Assembly: GCA_016718035.1 (NCBI GenBank)
Contig: JADKEK010000011.1
Span: 136,433-200,432 of the forward strand
DNA from: Bacteroidota bacterium
GTDB lineage: Bacteria > Bacteroidota > Bacteroidia > Chitinophagales > BACL12
Direction: 5' to 3'
DNA: 64,000 bases
Under the pieces are notes generated by a model that was given only the letters and a program-made list of their open reading frames with translations, had not been told where the DNA came from and did no database searches. The translations under genes and the position numbers were made by a program. Positions 45,971-55,428 of the stretch are shown here, piece by piece (the first letter of the stretch is position 1; each line of letters begins with the position of its first letter).

Positions 45971-46792
45971 ATGAGCAAACCGGTAAGTGTATTTTTTCAT
46001 GTTGGACTGGGTAAAACGGCCAGTACCTACCTTCAAAACAAGGTGTTTGGGAAGCTCAAAGGCTTACACTATATCCATCCAACTAAATTCCGCTCCTGGA
46101 AAAAACTGGTTGCTCAAAGTAATGCCGAAAAAGTGTTTTTATCGCGCGAAATGGACCAGCAACTCGAAAGAGAGGTGAAAAAGTTTGCTGAGGTTTATCC
46201 GGATACGCATGCCATTATCGTTTTGCGTCGCAACGACCAATGGATTGCTTCACAATATCGCAGGTTTTTAAAAAATGGTTATCCTTATACTTTTACTGAG
46301 TTTTTTGATGTGGTGCAGGACAAAGGATTTTGGAAAACAAGTGATGCCATGTTTTACCCGAAAATTGAAATTCTGGAAAAATATTTTACATCCCCACCGC
46401 TGGTATTATTTTATGATGATTTAAGAAAAGAACCCTTTCAGTTTATTGATGCTATTGCCAATTATACCGGCAGCACATACGATAAATCTGCCATTTCTTT
46501 AGAACCTCACCACACTTCCTACGAGGAAAAACAACTCAAGGTAATGTTGAAAGTAAGCAAAAAATTATTTTCATCAGCACCTATTTATAAAGAAGGCCCG
46601 CGTTATAAAACATGGATTCGGCGCCGTTCACGTATGTTGTTATGTTATATTATTTTATATAGCGCATTATTAATTCCCAACAGATTTATCAGTAAAAAAC
46701 CATTGATAGACCCGGCAGATTTAGCGCGTGTAAAACAATTTTATAACGCAGACTGGTTGCGTTGTGAAGCCAGGAGAAATAAATCGGTGTAA
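45971..46792 (+). CDS. Sulfotransferase family protein
   Basis: 273 residues from ATG 45971. An in-frame ATG at 45944 would add nine residues, and both lie downstream of a -7-like TGTATTTG at 45919-45926. The 5'-phosphosulfate-binding loop GLGKTASTYLQ is at residues 12-22. LRRNDQWIASQYRRF matches the 3'-phosphate-binding segment with its Arg and Ser. This places it among PAPS-dependent sulfotransferases. A hydrophobic segment near the end (LLCYIILYSALLIP) may tether it to a membrane. Its product PAP is the substrate of CysQ, present as a fusion domain at 17640-19283. The acceptor is unknown. Confidence 0.82.
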   Translation: MSKPVSVFFHVGLGKTASTYLQNKVFGKLKGLHYIHPTKFRSWKKLVAQSNAEKVFLSREMDQQLEREVKKFAEVYPDTHAIIVLRRNDQWIASQYRRFLKNGYPYTFTEFFDVVQDKGFWKTSDAMFYPKIEILEKYFTSPPLVLFYDDLRKEPFQFIDAIANYTGSTYDKSAISLEPHHTSYEEKQLKVMLKVSKKLFSSAPIYKEGPRYKTWIRRRSRMLLCYIILYSALLIPNRFISKKPLIDPADLARVKQFYNADWLRCEARRNKSV

Positions 46793-46798
46793 TAAAAA

Positions 46799-47194
46799 TT
46801 AATGCATGTCCTGAAATGACATTTCGCTGTTTTCAGGAGTAAGAATATCAAGTACTACAAAATAATAAACGCTGTCTACAGTAGTTTCTATACGTATTTC
46901 AGAAATGGGTGGATAGGTTTCAATACAGGCATAACAAACCAATGAAGCCTCGGCACAATCAAATGTGTTATTAATATCTTCAATTACTTTTTGCAAATTT
47001 ATTTGATGTCCGCCCGGATCATTTACTGTTACATTTGGTTGGTATTCATCGCAAATATCATCAATAATTGTCCGCAAACTTCTGTCGTCATTTGTCGCAA
47101 TTGCTTCACACAATGAACTGGTAAAATTGATTTCCTCATCAACTGCGCAGCTGCCAAATAAAATCACACTAACTACCACAAATAATGTTTTCAT
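46799..47194 (-). CDS. Small Cys-rich lipoprotein, function unknown
   Basis: 131 residues with lipobox ILFGSC (lipidated C16 in MKTLFVVVSVILFGSC). The mature part has at least five more cysteines (LCEAI, DICDEY, FDCAEASLVCYACIE), which could form disulfides in the periplasm. Its ATG overlaps the TGA of the upstream gene as ATGA (47191-47194), implying translational coupling. I do not recognise the family. Confidence 0.75.
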   Translation of the reverse strand: MKTLFVVVSVILFGSCAVDEEINFTSSLCEAIATNDDRSLRTIIDDICDEYQPNVTVNDPGGHQINLQKVIEDINNTFDCAEASLVCYACIETYPPISEIRIETTVDSVYYFVVLDILTPENSEMSFQDMH

Positions 47195-47706
47195 ACACTT
47201 GTATTTTGTTTGTTTGAACGTAACATTTCACCATAACCCTGTTTAGCAGCAAGTGCGCGAATAGCCATGGTTATACGTTTTGTTTTGGTAGATATTGTTT
47301 TTGCACTTTCTATCCATTTTGAAAAATACCGCTGATGTGAACCCGGTAATGTATTAAAAAAAGCCAGGGCTTTTGGTTCATCCGCTAAACAGGACATGAA
47401 GTCATCAGAAAATGAAAACGGACTATTATCAACCGCAATTTTTACTGTTATACTATACCCGCTTTTTTTTCCAAGTGCTTTGCGCATGGCAGCATTTAGA
47501 GGCATAATAAAATTGCCGTCTCCCATAGGTAAAATGGCAATTTGTTGAACACGTAATGCATCTAATAATCCCTTCACTCTGTAGGCTGTTTTTATGCCGG
47601 GATTTAATTCCTCAGCAATATCAGATGGGATTTCTACATAGGTCCATCCGGTTTTTTCACCCATGGTGCCGAATTTTTTAATAATTGTAGTATAGGTGCA
47701 CGACAT
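47191..47706 (-). CDS. YdeI/OmdA-like DUF1905 protein
   Basis: 171 residues from the ATG at 47706; the frame could extend to 47775, but the added part is not conserved-looking. GWTYVEIPSDIAEEL and KGLLDALRVQQIAILPMGDGNFIMPLNAAMRKALGKK, read in shorter pieces, match the DUF1905 domain. LADEPKALAFFNTLPGSHQRYFSKWI with the following TKTKRI is the OmdA/YdeI C-terminal helical domain. Members are cytosolic and of uncertain function (bacteriocin protection has been proposed). It is coupled to the lipoprotein gene downstream. Confidence 0.85.
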   Translation of the reverse strand: MSCTYTTIIKKFGTMGEKTGWTYVEIPSDIAEELNPGIKTAYRVKGLLDALRVQQIAILPMGDGNFIMPLNAAMRKALGKKSGYSITVKIAVDNSPFSFSDDFMSCLADEPKALAFFNTLPGSHQRYFSKWIESAKTISTKTKRITMAIRALAAKQGYGEMLRSNKQNTSV

Positions 47707-48055
47707 CAAATTCAAATATAATAAAATCTTCTGCGAATGGTTATTTTGAATTGTTAAAATCGCAAAAAATGGCATTTATCAGACCAAACGCTCAAAGACT
47801 TAAACGTTGTTGTTAAGTTTAATTAGAAGCTACTAATAAGATGTAAATCAACGCATTAGCTGATAATACAATAACCATCTAACTACTAAGTTTGAAATCT
47901 AATACGCCGGTCGCTTTGTTGTTTAAATTATGAATTACAAATACGTCTCAAAATTTTTCGAAGTTGACAAAAATCAAGTGCTTATGTCACACAAATCACA
48001 CAATTCACGGTTAACCCATCGCAACTTTATGCTTTCATTTAAATAATAAGTAATT
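47707..48055. other. Divergent intergenic region
   Basis: About 350 bases between the YdeI-like gene and the peroxiredoxin gene, which are transcribed away from each other. It must hold both promoters, but I found no exact TAnnTTTG, repeat or RNA. Confidence 0.4.
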
Positions 48056-48799
48056 ATGGAAAATAATATAACAAATCCGGCAACAAACTATGTTATGCCG
48101 CGCATTGGCGACACAGCTCCTTCGTTTACAGCAGAAACAACCCAGGGCACTATTCATTTCCCGGAGGACTATACCGGAAAATGGGTAATTTTATTTAGTC
48201 ACCCTGCGGATTTTACACCGGTATGTACTACTGAATTTATGACGTTTGCGAAAATGGATAAGGAATTTCAATCGCTGAATTGTCAGCTCATCGGTTTATC
48301 AGTAGATAGTTTGTATAGTCATATCGCCTGGTTGAGAACGATTAAAGAAAAAATCGAATTCCGTGATATGAAAAATATCGAAGTGTTATTCCCGCTTATT
48401 GATGATATCCGAATGGATGTTGCCAATAAATTTGGAATGATACAACCCAATGAAAGTAATACAAAAGCAGTAAGAGCTGTATTTTTTATCGACCCTTCTG
48501 CAAAAATTAGAGCTATTATTTATTATCCGCTTTCTACAGGTCGCAATTTTGAAGAAATTAAAAGAGTATTAATTGCTTTGCAGGTTGCTGATGCTTATGG
48601 TGTAGCAACTCCTGCCGACTGGCAACCCGGTGAAGATGTTATTGTTCCACCTGCTGGTTCATGTGGTGTAGCAAAAAAACGTATGGACGGCGAAGAAGAA
48701 GGTGTGTATTGTATCGACTGGTTCTTTTGTATGAAATCAATTGATAAGGAAAAAATAGATGAATTGTTTATTCGTAAAAAGGACCTGATTTTAAATTAA
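48056..48799 (+). CDS. Peroxiredoxin, Prx6-like (AhpC/TSA family)
   Basis: 247 residues. The peroxidatic C57 is in HPADFTPVCTTEF, and the following LIGLSVDS and KAVRAVFFIDP are typical. The long C-terminal arm with AGSCGV, VYCIDW and FFCMK carries further cysteines, as in archaeal-type Prx6 enzymes, where an arm Cys resolves the disulfide. It reduces hydrogen peroxide or organic peroxides in the cytosol. Single gene followed by a terminator; the reductant is not evident from context. Confidence 0.93.
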   Translation: MENNITNPATNYVMPRIGDTAPSFTAETTQGTIHFPEDYTGKWVILFSHPADFTPVCTTEFMTFAKMDKEFQSLNCQLIGLSVDSLYSHIAWLRTIKEKIEFRDMKNIEVLFPLIDDIRMDVANKFGMIQPNESNTKAVRAVFFIDPSAKIRAIIYYPLSTGRNFEEIKRVLIALQVADAYGVATPADWQPGEDVIVPPAGSCGVAKKRMDGEEEGVYCIDWFFCMKSIDKEKIDELFIRKKDLILN

Positions 48800-48824
48800 G
48801 TTTGAAGCTTAGATTTATATGTGA

Positions 48825-48852
48825 GGGCCGTCTGATTGACGGCCTTTTTTTA
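48825..48852 (+). terminator. Rho-independent terminator
   Basis: GGCCGTC (48826-48832) pairs with GACGGCC (48838-48844), then seven T, 26 nt after the peroxiredoxin stop. Confidence 0.9.
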
Positions 48853-48875
48853 TCTTTATAACATAAACCAGGCAT

Positions 48876-49376
48876 ATGAATAAGCAAAATGTAGTTTTTG
48901 TATTGTTGTTATGTGTAATACAATCGTTATTTGCACAAGAAGTGCTCACATTGCAAAAGGGCGAAAAACCGGGATTGGGAAAAATTACAGAACTCAGTTG
49001 GTTAGCAGGATACTATACCGGAACCGGATTTGGCGGAAATTGTGATGAATTATGGTCGCCGGTACTAGATAATTCGATGCATGGCATTTTCCGATATGCA
49101 AGTAACGACTCTGTTCAATTTTCCGAATACATGATAATGGAAGCATCGGAAGGCACCATCAATCTCAAACTAAAACATTTTGGAAGAGACCTTTCTCCAT
49201 GGGAAGAAAAAGATATATGGACCACTTTTGAATTAATTAAAATAGAAGGCACCATTGCTTATTTTAACGGCATTACCTATGCAAAAAACAACGATGTACT
49301 AACCATTAAATTATTGCTGCACGATGGAGAGAAAAGTTGGGTGGAGGAATTTGTTTTTAAAGAGACCAGCTACTGA
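48876..49376 (+). CDS. Secreted DUF6265-like protein
   Basis: 166 residues with signal peptide MNKQNVVFVLLLCVIQSLFAQ. The pattern ITELSWLAGYYTGTGFGGNCDELWSP ... MHGIFRY, shown in parts, and FSEYMIMEASEG fit the lipocalin-like DUF6265 family of periplasmic proteins. The core strand pattern suggests a small beta-barrel that could bind a hydrophobic ligand, but no function is known. Confidence 0.75.
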   Translation: MNKQNVVFVLLLCVIQSLFAQEVLTLQKGEKPGLGKITELSWLAGYYTGTGFGGNCDELWSPVLDNSMHGIFRYASNDSVQFSEYMIMEASEGTINLKLKHFGRDLSPWEEKDIWTTFELIKIEGTIAYFNGITYAKNNDVLTIKLLLHDGEKSWVEEFVFKETSY

Positions 49377-49534
49377 TCATTTACGAGATAAATGTGTTAC
49401 TTAACGAGGCTCATTTATTATTCCCATTTCATTTTTTCAATTTATGGCAATGATTTGTTATTTTGCAGATGGCATTATTGGCTTTAACTAAACCTTTGCC
49501 ATGCATAATGCTTATGGAATACTGTAAAATAAAT

Positions 49535-49542
49535 TAATTTTG
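49535..49542 (+). promoter_or_regulatory. -7 promoter element
   Basis: TAATTTTG is an exact TAnnTTTG match, 11 nt before the ATG at 49554, implying a very short leader. Confidence 0.5.
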
Positions 49543-49553
49543 AAAAAAAACCT

Positions 49554-50954
49554 ATGTGCCCTTCGAGAAAACTCTTGACATTTGTTATCTTTTTCATGAT
49601 ACTGTTGAATGGTTTCACTCAGTACATTAAAATTTATGATTTTGATGATGTGAATGGCGGTAGCCCAGAAGGTTCGCTTATTACTGATGGACAATACCTT
49701 TATGGTATGACCCAACATGGAGGTCTTAGCACGAATTGTTTATTTGGTGATTGCGGAATAGTGTTTAGAGTATTACCTGATGGTACAGCATATGAAATTT
49801 TACATGATTTTAATGAAAATGACGGCTCCTATCCTAAGGGGTCTTTATTGCTTTTGGCAGACTCATTATATGGCATGACTTATAAGGGAGGCTCACAAGA
49901 TAGGGGTACGATATTTAAAATGCATAAAGATGGTTCAGGTTTTACACGACTTTTTAATTTCAGTGATACCAACGGAGCATTCCCGCTTGGGTCACTCATT
50001 TATATAGATGGTTTATTATATGGCATGACAATGGAGGGAGGAACTAATGAAGATGGTGTAATTTTTAGTATCAAAACTAACGGAACTGATTATAAGAAAA
50101 TACACAATTTTGATGCATGGATTACCGGTAATGGCCCTTATGCAGACTTGGTTTATGATGGCGCATATTTATATGGAATGACTTATGGTGGGGGTGACTA
50201 TGATAAAGGAGCTGTTTTTAAAATAATGCCTGATGGAACTAATTACACCAAACTTTTGGACTGTTATTTTGATATCGGAATAAATCCTTGGGGCAGCTTA
50301 ATTATGGATAGTACTTATTTGTATGGAATGACATACAATGGTGGGGAAAATGGATTTGGTGTAATATTTAAAATAAAAACGGATGGTTCAGATCATGAAA
50401 TTTTACATCATTTTAATGATGATTTTGGAAGTCACCCTGAAGGCACTTTGCTTTTGTATGAATCCAAACTCTATGGTGTAACACACTGGGGTGGTACCAC
50501 AACAGACTGCTCTTTTGCGTGTGGTGTGTTGTTTAGTCTTAATACTGATGGAAGTAATTATTCGGTTTTACATCATTTTAATGAAACAACAGGCAGTAAT
50601 CCTCAGGGTGCAGTTATTGCGGTGCCTCCAATTTTATATGGTATGACAAATCAAGATGGAGCGCATAAAGTAGGGACAATCTATAAATTTGATTTAACCG
50701 GTGTAAACGACAATGGTAACATTGGTGATTATACCCTTTTTCCTAATCCGTTTTCAAATAACCTGACCCTCACAGGGACTTCATCGTCAGGAACAATTAC
50801 GATATACAATATGCTGGCTCAAATAGTTTACCAAACATCGGCATCCGAAGGAGAAACCACTATTTACGTGGGTAACTTGCCAAAAGGAGGATACTATTTT
50901 AGTTATACCGATGTATTTTCAAGGTATTTCAGAACTACCTTGATTAAAATGTAG
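49554..50954 (+). CDS. GloVer-repeat secreted protein with T9SS domain
   Basis: 466 residues. The signal peptide MCPSRKLLTFVIFFMILLNGFTQ is followed by about eight ~38-residue repeats with the consensus LYGMTYxGGxxxxGxIFKxxxDGxxxxxLxxF, the tandem GloVer repeat. The tail is a T9SS type A domain (YTLFPNPFSNNLTLTG ... LPKGGYYFSYTD). The repeats probably build a beta-propeller. Exported to the cell surface or medium; the role is unknown. The -7 element at 49535 leaves a short leader. Confidence 0.85.
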   Translation: MCPSRKLLTFVIFFMILLNGFTQYIKIYDFDDVNGGSPEGSLITDGQYLYGMTQHGGLSTNCLFGDCGIVFRVLPDGTAYEILHDFNENDGSYPKGSLLLLADSLYGMTYKGGSQDRGTIFKMHKDGSGFTRLFNFSDTNGAFPLGSLIYIDGLLYGMTMEGGTNEDGVIFSIKTNGTDYKKIHNFDAWITGNGPYADLVYDGAYLYGMTYGGGDYDKGAVFKIMPDGTNYTKLLDCYFDIGINPWGSLIMDSTYLYGMTYNGGENGFGVIFKIKTDGSDHEILHHFNDDFGSHPEGTLLLYESKLYGVTHWGGTTTDCSFACGVLFSLNTDGSNYSVLHHFNETTGSNPQGAVIAVPPILYGMTNQDGAHKVGTIYKFDLTGVNDNGNIGDYTLFPNPFSNNLTLTGTSSSGTITIYNMLAQIVYQTSASEGETTIYVGNLPKGGYYFSYTDVFSRYFRTTLIKM

Positions 50955-51060
50955 GTTGTGTGTTTATTTAGTTAGTTGTAACCATAATCCATTACATGAC
51001 ATCCGTTAAGTTTAATAAAAAATGTTTTCTGAAAACCTGTTTAACAAATAACCACCCATT

Positions 51061-54000
51061 TTAATGCTGCACCACCAATAATGAATAATATTTATTATCA
51101 AAATATAATTGATAAGTTCCTGAAGGTAATTGAGACATATTTATTGAGACCGTTTCACCAATTACAATAGGGTTTGTTGATATAAAAACTTTTTCCCCCT
51201 GCATATTAAAAATGCTCATTGTTTCAATATTATTAATGGTATTATTTGAAATGGTAATTGTTGAGATAGTGGGATTAGGATATATAACAATACTACCAAA
51301 TATATTATTATCCAGGGATTGACAAATGGTGACTGTTATATCCTGAAAAGCTGTATCGCTGCATCCGTTGGCATCAACATAGGTATACCCGACGGTGTAT
51401 GAGCCCGGTAATAATCCTGTAGGATTAAATACACCATCTTCAATATTTTCTCCAAAATATGTTCCTTCATCCGGTGTGCCTCCGGTCAATTCTACCGGTG
51501 CAACATTGTTGCAAATTGTTGTAAACGGCAACGATAAATTGACATCAGGAGCAGGTAAAAAATCTACCTGTATAGAATCTGTAATGGAACAACCAAATGA
51601 ATTTGTAATATGCACAAAATACAAACCTGAAATACTTACCTCTATTGTAGCAGTTGTTGCACCTGTATTCCAGAGATATGTGCACAATGGAGTAGTGGCA
51701 TCTAAAATTACAGGTTCATTGGAGCAGCTTATAATATCATCACCCAACGAAGCAATTGGTAATGGTAAAAAAGAAATGGTTATTTCATCGTAAGCATTGC
51801 AACCATTGGCATTGGTAACTAATACACTATATACACCTGAAGTTGTTACATTAATTGTTGCTAATGTATCTCCTGTATTCCATACATAATTACAGTCGGG
51901 ATTACTTGCATCTAATACAATTTCTTCATCCAAACAATAAGTGCCATCATCACCTAAATCAACAATTGGCGTTGCATAAATTTCAATAACAATTTCATCG
52001 GCAGCCACACAACCAAAATAGTTGGTAATACTTACTGTGTATATTCCTGCTTCATCAATTACAATTGAAGATGTTTCAGCTCCGGTGTTCCATAAATAGG
52101 AAACATCCGGAGTTGTGGCATCTAATAATAAATCGCTGCCATCACAAAAACCTGTATCAACACCTAAATTAATTGCAGGTGCAGGCAATGCATTTATTAT
52201 TACTTCATCCGTTGCAATACATCCTTCATCGGAAGTTACAGTTACACTATAGGTGCCGGGAATAGCAGTGGTAATAGTTTGTGTGACAGCACCGGTGTTC
52301 CATAAATAGGATGAGCCTGTATTTTCTGCATCGAGGGTAATAGTTGTATTTTCACAAAAATCGATTGTTGTGCCTAAATCTATAATCGGTGTTGGATGTA
52401 TGGTAATACTTACGAAATCACTTTTTGCACAACCAAAACCATTGGTTACAATTACACCATACGTACCACTTTCGGTAACGGCAATTGTTTGTGTTGTTGC
52501 ACCTGTATTCCAATTATAAGCGGCTCCCGGATTATTGGCATCTAATACGATTGTGGCATCAGAACAAACAGTAAAATCATCGCCTAAATCAACAATAGGA
52601 TTGGCCACAACATTTACCACCACTGCATCTGAAGCATCACAGCCAAATGCAGTAGTAACTACCACCGAATACGTTGCTGCGGTATTAACAGAAATAGTTT
52701 GTGTAGTTGCGCCGGTATTCCATAAATAAGTTGCGCCAGCATTTTCAGCATCCAACACAACAGTTTCTCCTTCACAAAGTTGTATCGTACTTCCTAACTC
52801 AACAATTGGTGAGGGATGAAATGTTACATTTATCACATCATTATCGGTACAAGTAAATCCATTCGTAACCACAACAGAATAAGTGCCCGTTTCAGTTATA
52901 TTTATTGTTTGTGTAGTAGCACCATTGGACCATAAATAAGTAGCACCGGGATTACCTGCGTTTAATAAAATTGTTTCTCCGCTGCAAGCATTTATATCCG
53001 CACCTAAATTTACGTTTGGTGCCGGGTTAACCGTAATTGTTATCGCATCAACACCTACACATCCGGAAGGGTCGGTTACTGTTACACTATAAGTGCCTGT
53101 TGTACTTACATTTATTGTTTGAGTAGTAGCACCAGTATTCCATAAATACGTAGCACCCGGATTTCCGGCATTTAATGTGGTAGTAGTGCCATTGCAAATG
53201 GCATAATTTGCGCCCAGATCGACTGTAGGATTACCAACTGTTAAGTGGGTAATAATAATACTGTCACAACCTTCAACAGGTGTATAATAATCGTAATAAA
53301 TTCCTGATTCAGTTTGATTGGCACCTTCGGCAAAATAACTTTCCCCTTCACAAATATTGATGATATTGTTAATAGTATAAACAGTACAATATTTTGCAAC
53401 ATAACCATCCCATCCTGTAAATCCTGAATTTAAATTAAATGTAACATCACCCGGATCAAAGTCAACTAAACCATCAAATATTCCGGAAATAATAACAGCA
53501 CCTTCATTATCGATATGCAAGCAACTGGCATAATCGGAATTGGTACCGCCAATTTTTTCTGCATCAATATAATTGGCATCTGCATCCCAATTTACTTTCA
53601 TAATATCCTGAGAGCCACCACTAGTAAGTGAAGCAGTTCCCGGACCCGGATCACAGTCAATAGTATTGCTGAAATTTCCCGCCAACCATATACTGCCGAG
53701 TGAATTTACACCAACCCCATAAATGGCCTGAAAGCCTGTTCCTCCAATACTTTTACCCCAAATAAATCCACCATCGGTGGCATCCAGTCTCACAATAAAA
53801 GCATCTACATAATCTACCGTAGCAATATTGACAACAGCAGGTTCGGGATTGATATCAATTGTTCCTTCAAAAAATCCGGCGACAATAACGGCATTTGCAT
53901 TTTCATCAACTGAAATTGTTGTGCCTTGTTCAGAACTATTTCCTGAAATTATTCCTGCCCATTGAAAAATAAATGCGCTGTTTAATTTTACAATAAATGC

Positions 54001-54804
54001 ATCAGATGAAAATCCTGCAGCAATTAAATTATAAACTGCCGGACCCGGATTAAAATCCACAGTGCCCCAAAATAATCCTGTTAAATAAATATTATCGCTA
54101 TTATCTACATATAAATAATTGCCATATGCCGATGACATTTGAATAACATTATTATAACTGCCATCAGTATTTAATCGCAATAAAAAATTAGAACCGGAAA
54201 ATCCTGCAGTCATATTTACTGTCCCAACCCCTGGATCAAAATCTACAGTGTTTTGAAAATAACCTAATACTATTGGGTTACCCGCAGCGTCTAAATCGAA
54301 TCCATAACTTTGTTCAGTACCTGTTCCGCCAATATTTGCAGCCCAAACTAAATTGCCATCCTGATTATATTTTGCGCAATACACATCATCACCACCATTA
54401 CTCACCAAATTGCTTGTTCCTGGTCCCGGGTTCATATCCATAGTGCCATTAAAATAGCCGAATACAAACACGTTACCGGCAGCATCAGCTTTAATAACCT
54501 GTGCAGCAGCAAAACCGGCACCTCCAATTTGTTTCGACCAAATTAAATTGCCTGAAGGGTCAAGTTTGGTGATAGCAATATCCTGTGAACCAACTGAATT
54601 GAAATTGAGTACACCGGGTCCCGGGTCGGCATCTAAATCGTCCCAAAATCCAGTAAAACATAACATGTTATTGTCAAAATCCGTAGTAACTGATGCTGTG
54701 GATTGCGCGTCATTACCATGAAATATTTCAGCAGTAACAAGGCTTTGAGCGTTACTGGCAATAGGGCAAATACATAATAATAGGCCGGGTAATGTTAGGC
54801 GCAT
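51061..54804 (-). CDS. Giant secreted SBBP-propeller/Ig-repeat protein with T9SS domain
   Basis: 1,247 residues with signal peptide MRLTLPGLLLCICPIASNAQ. Residues ~25-470 hold SBBP-type propeller repeats (DFDPGVGTVNM, DIAITKLDPSGNLIWSK, GGTGTEQSYGFDLDAAGN). Eight ~70-residue Ig-like repeats follow (VDLGANYAICNG ... ATYLWNTGATTQTI ... GTYSVTVTD), coded at about 51545-53235. A related divergent domain then leads to a T9SS type A tail (IVIYPNPTISTITI ... LPSGTYQLYF). The Cys pair in each Ig-like repeat probably forms a disulfide. It is likely a surface adhesin or matrix protein. Confidence 0.88.
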   Translation of the reverse strand: MRLTLPGLLLCICPIASNAQSLVTAEIFHGNDAQSTASVTTDFDNNMLCFTGFWDDLDADPGPGVLNFNSVGSQDIAITKLDPSGNLIWSKQIGGAGFAAAQVIKADAAGNVFVFGYFNGTMDMNPGPGTSNLVSNGGDDVYCAKYNQDGNLVWAANIGGTGTEQSYGFDLDAAGNPIVLGYFQNTVDFDPGVGTVNMTAGFSGSNFLLRLNTDGSYNNVIQMSSAYGNYLYVDNSDNIYLTGLFWGTVDFNPGPAVYNLIAAGFSSDAFIVKLNSAFIFQWAGIISGNSSEQGTTISVDENANAVIVAGFFEGTIDINPEPAVVNIATVDYVDAFIVRLDATDGGFIWGKSIGGTGFQAIYGVGVNSLGSIWLAGNFSNTIDCDPGPGTASLTSGGSQDIMKVNWDADANYIDAEKIGGTNSDYASCLHIDNEGAVIISGIFDGLVDFDPGDVTFNLNSGFTGWDGYVAKYCTVYTINNIINICEGESYFAEGANQTESGIYYDYYTPVEGCDSIIITHLTVGNPTVDLGANYAICNGTTTTLNAGNPGATYLWNTGATTQTINVSTTGTYSVTVTDPSGCVGVDAITITVNPAPNVNLGADINACSGETILLNAGNPGATYLWSNGATTQTINITETGTYSVVVTNGFTCTDNDVINVTFHPSPIVELGSTIQLCEGETVVLDAENAGATYLWNTGATTQTISVNTAATYSVVVTTAFGCDASDAVVVNVVANPIVDLGDDFTVCSDATIVLDANNPGAAYNWNTGATTQTIAVTESGTYGVIVTNGFGCAKSDFVSITIHPTPIIDLGTTIDFCENTTITLDAENTGSSYLWNTGAVTQTITTAIPGTYSVTVTSDEGCIATDEVIINALPAPAINLGVDTGFCDGSDLLLDATTPDVSYLWNTGAETSSIVIDEAGIYTVSITNYFGCVAADEIVIEIYATPIVDLGDDGTYCLDEEIVLDASNPDCNYVWNTGDTLATINVTTSGVYSVLVTNANGCNAYDEITISFLPLPIASLGDDIISCSNEPVILDATTPLCTYLWNTGATTATIEVSISGLYFVHITNSFGCSITDSIQVDFLPAPDVNLSLPFTTICNNVAPVELTGGTPDEGTYFGENIEDGVFNPTGLLPGSYTVGYTYVDANGCSDTAFQDITVTICQSLDNNIFGSIVIYPNPTISTITISNNTINNIETMSIFNMQGEKVFISTNPIVIGETVSINMSQLPSGTYQLYFDNKYYSLLVVQH
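51545..53235 (-). repeat. Eight tandem ~210-bp repeats coding Ig-like domains
   Basis: Each unit codes LG(A/D)...C ... NPGATYLWNTGATTQTI ... GTYSV. The clearest DNA identity is in the WNTGATTQTI segment. Divergence differs between units, so the array is not freshly expanded throughout. Confidence 0.75.
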
Positions 54805-54968
54805 AGGCGTATATTTTTGGGTGTTGGCATGGGTAAGTTGCCAAACATTGTGCCACTAATTTGAGGAAATTTCCTTATTTTTACCGTATCAATGCAGATA
54901 AAGCCTTATTTTCATTGACTATAATAGCTGAGTATTTAATTTTAATTAATATCAATAAAATCTGTTTT

Positions 54969-55361
54969 ATGAAAAGATTCTCCCGTATTTTGAGTGTATT
55001 ATTTATCTCTTTTATTGGAAATTCGGTTATACAAGCGCAAGTTGCAACTGATTTGGAATTGCAATTATGTCATAACTGGACCATTAGTGCAATTGAAGTA
55101 ATGGGTGCTGAAACTGCAGTACCGGATTTAAATGCTAACGACAAAGTTAATATCCATAATGATAAAACTATTGAATTAACTATAGATGGTAATAATTACG
55201 CCGGCACGTGGACAGTAAATGACGCAGGCACTTTGCTGACTATTGCGCTACCAGGAAATACCGGAATGCGCTTGCTATTGAATGAAGTTACTGATACCAA
55301 ATTGAAAGTGGATCATATAAGTGAGTCAGGAGATCATACCATTTTTATTTTTACACATTAA
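54969..55361 (+). CDS. Small secreted lipocalin-like protein
   Basis: 130 residues from ATG 54969, which begins a signal peptide (MKRFSRILSVLFISFIGNSVIQAQ). The frame is open to 54861, but the upstream part is not signal-like. The body (LELQLCHNWTISAIEVMG ... NNYAGTWTVNDAGTLLTIALPG) resembles the lipocalin-like domain of Bacteroidota periplasmic proteins. It is followed by a strong terminator. Function is unknown. Confidence 0.75.
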   Translation: MKRFSRILSVLFISFIGNSVIQAQVATDLELQLCHNWTISAIEVMGAETAVPDLNANDKVNIHNDKTIELTIDGNNYAGTWTVNDAGTLLTIALPGNTGMRLLLNEVTDTKLKVDHISESGDHTIFIFTH

Positions 55362-55380
55362 TTTTACCTAATATTTTTTA

Positions 55381-55413
55381 ACCGGCAGCAATAAATGCTG
55401 CCGGTTTTTTTTT
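55381..55413 (+). terminator. Rho-independent terminator
   Basis: ACCGGCAGCA (55381-55390) pairs perfectly with TGCTGCCGGT (55396-55405) across a 5-nt loop, then eight T. It sits between convergent genes. Confidence 0.93.
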
Positions 55414-55428
55414 GCTTTTTACTTGCAC

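Noticed and set aside
51545..53235. CRISPR-like periodic repeats
   Set aside because: The ~210-bp units are protein-coding, in frame and variably diverged; there are no short direct repeats with unique spacers anywhere in the window.
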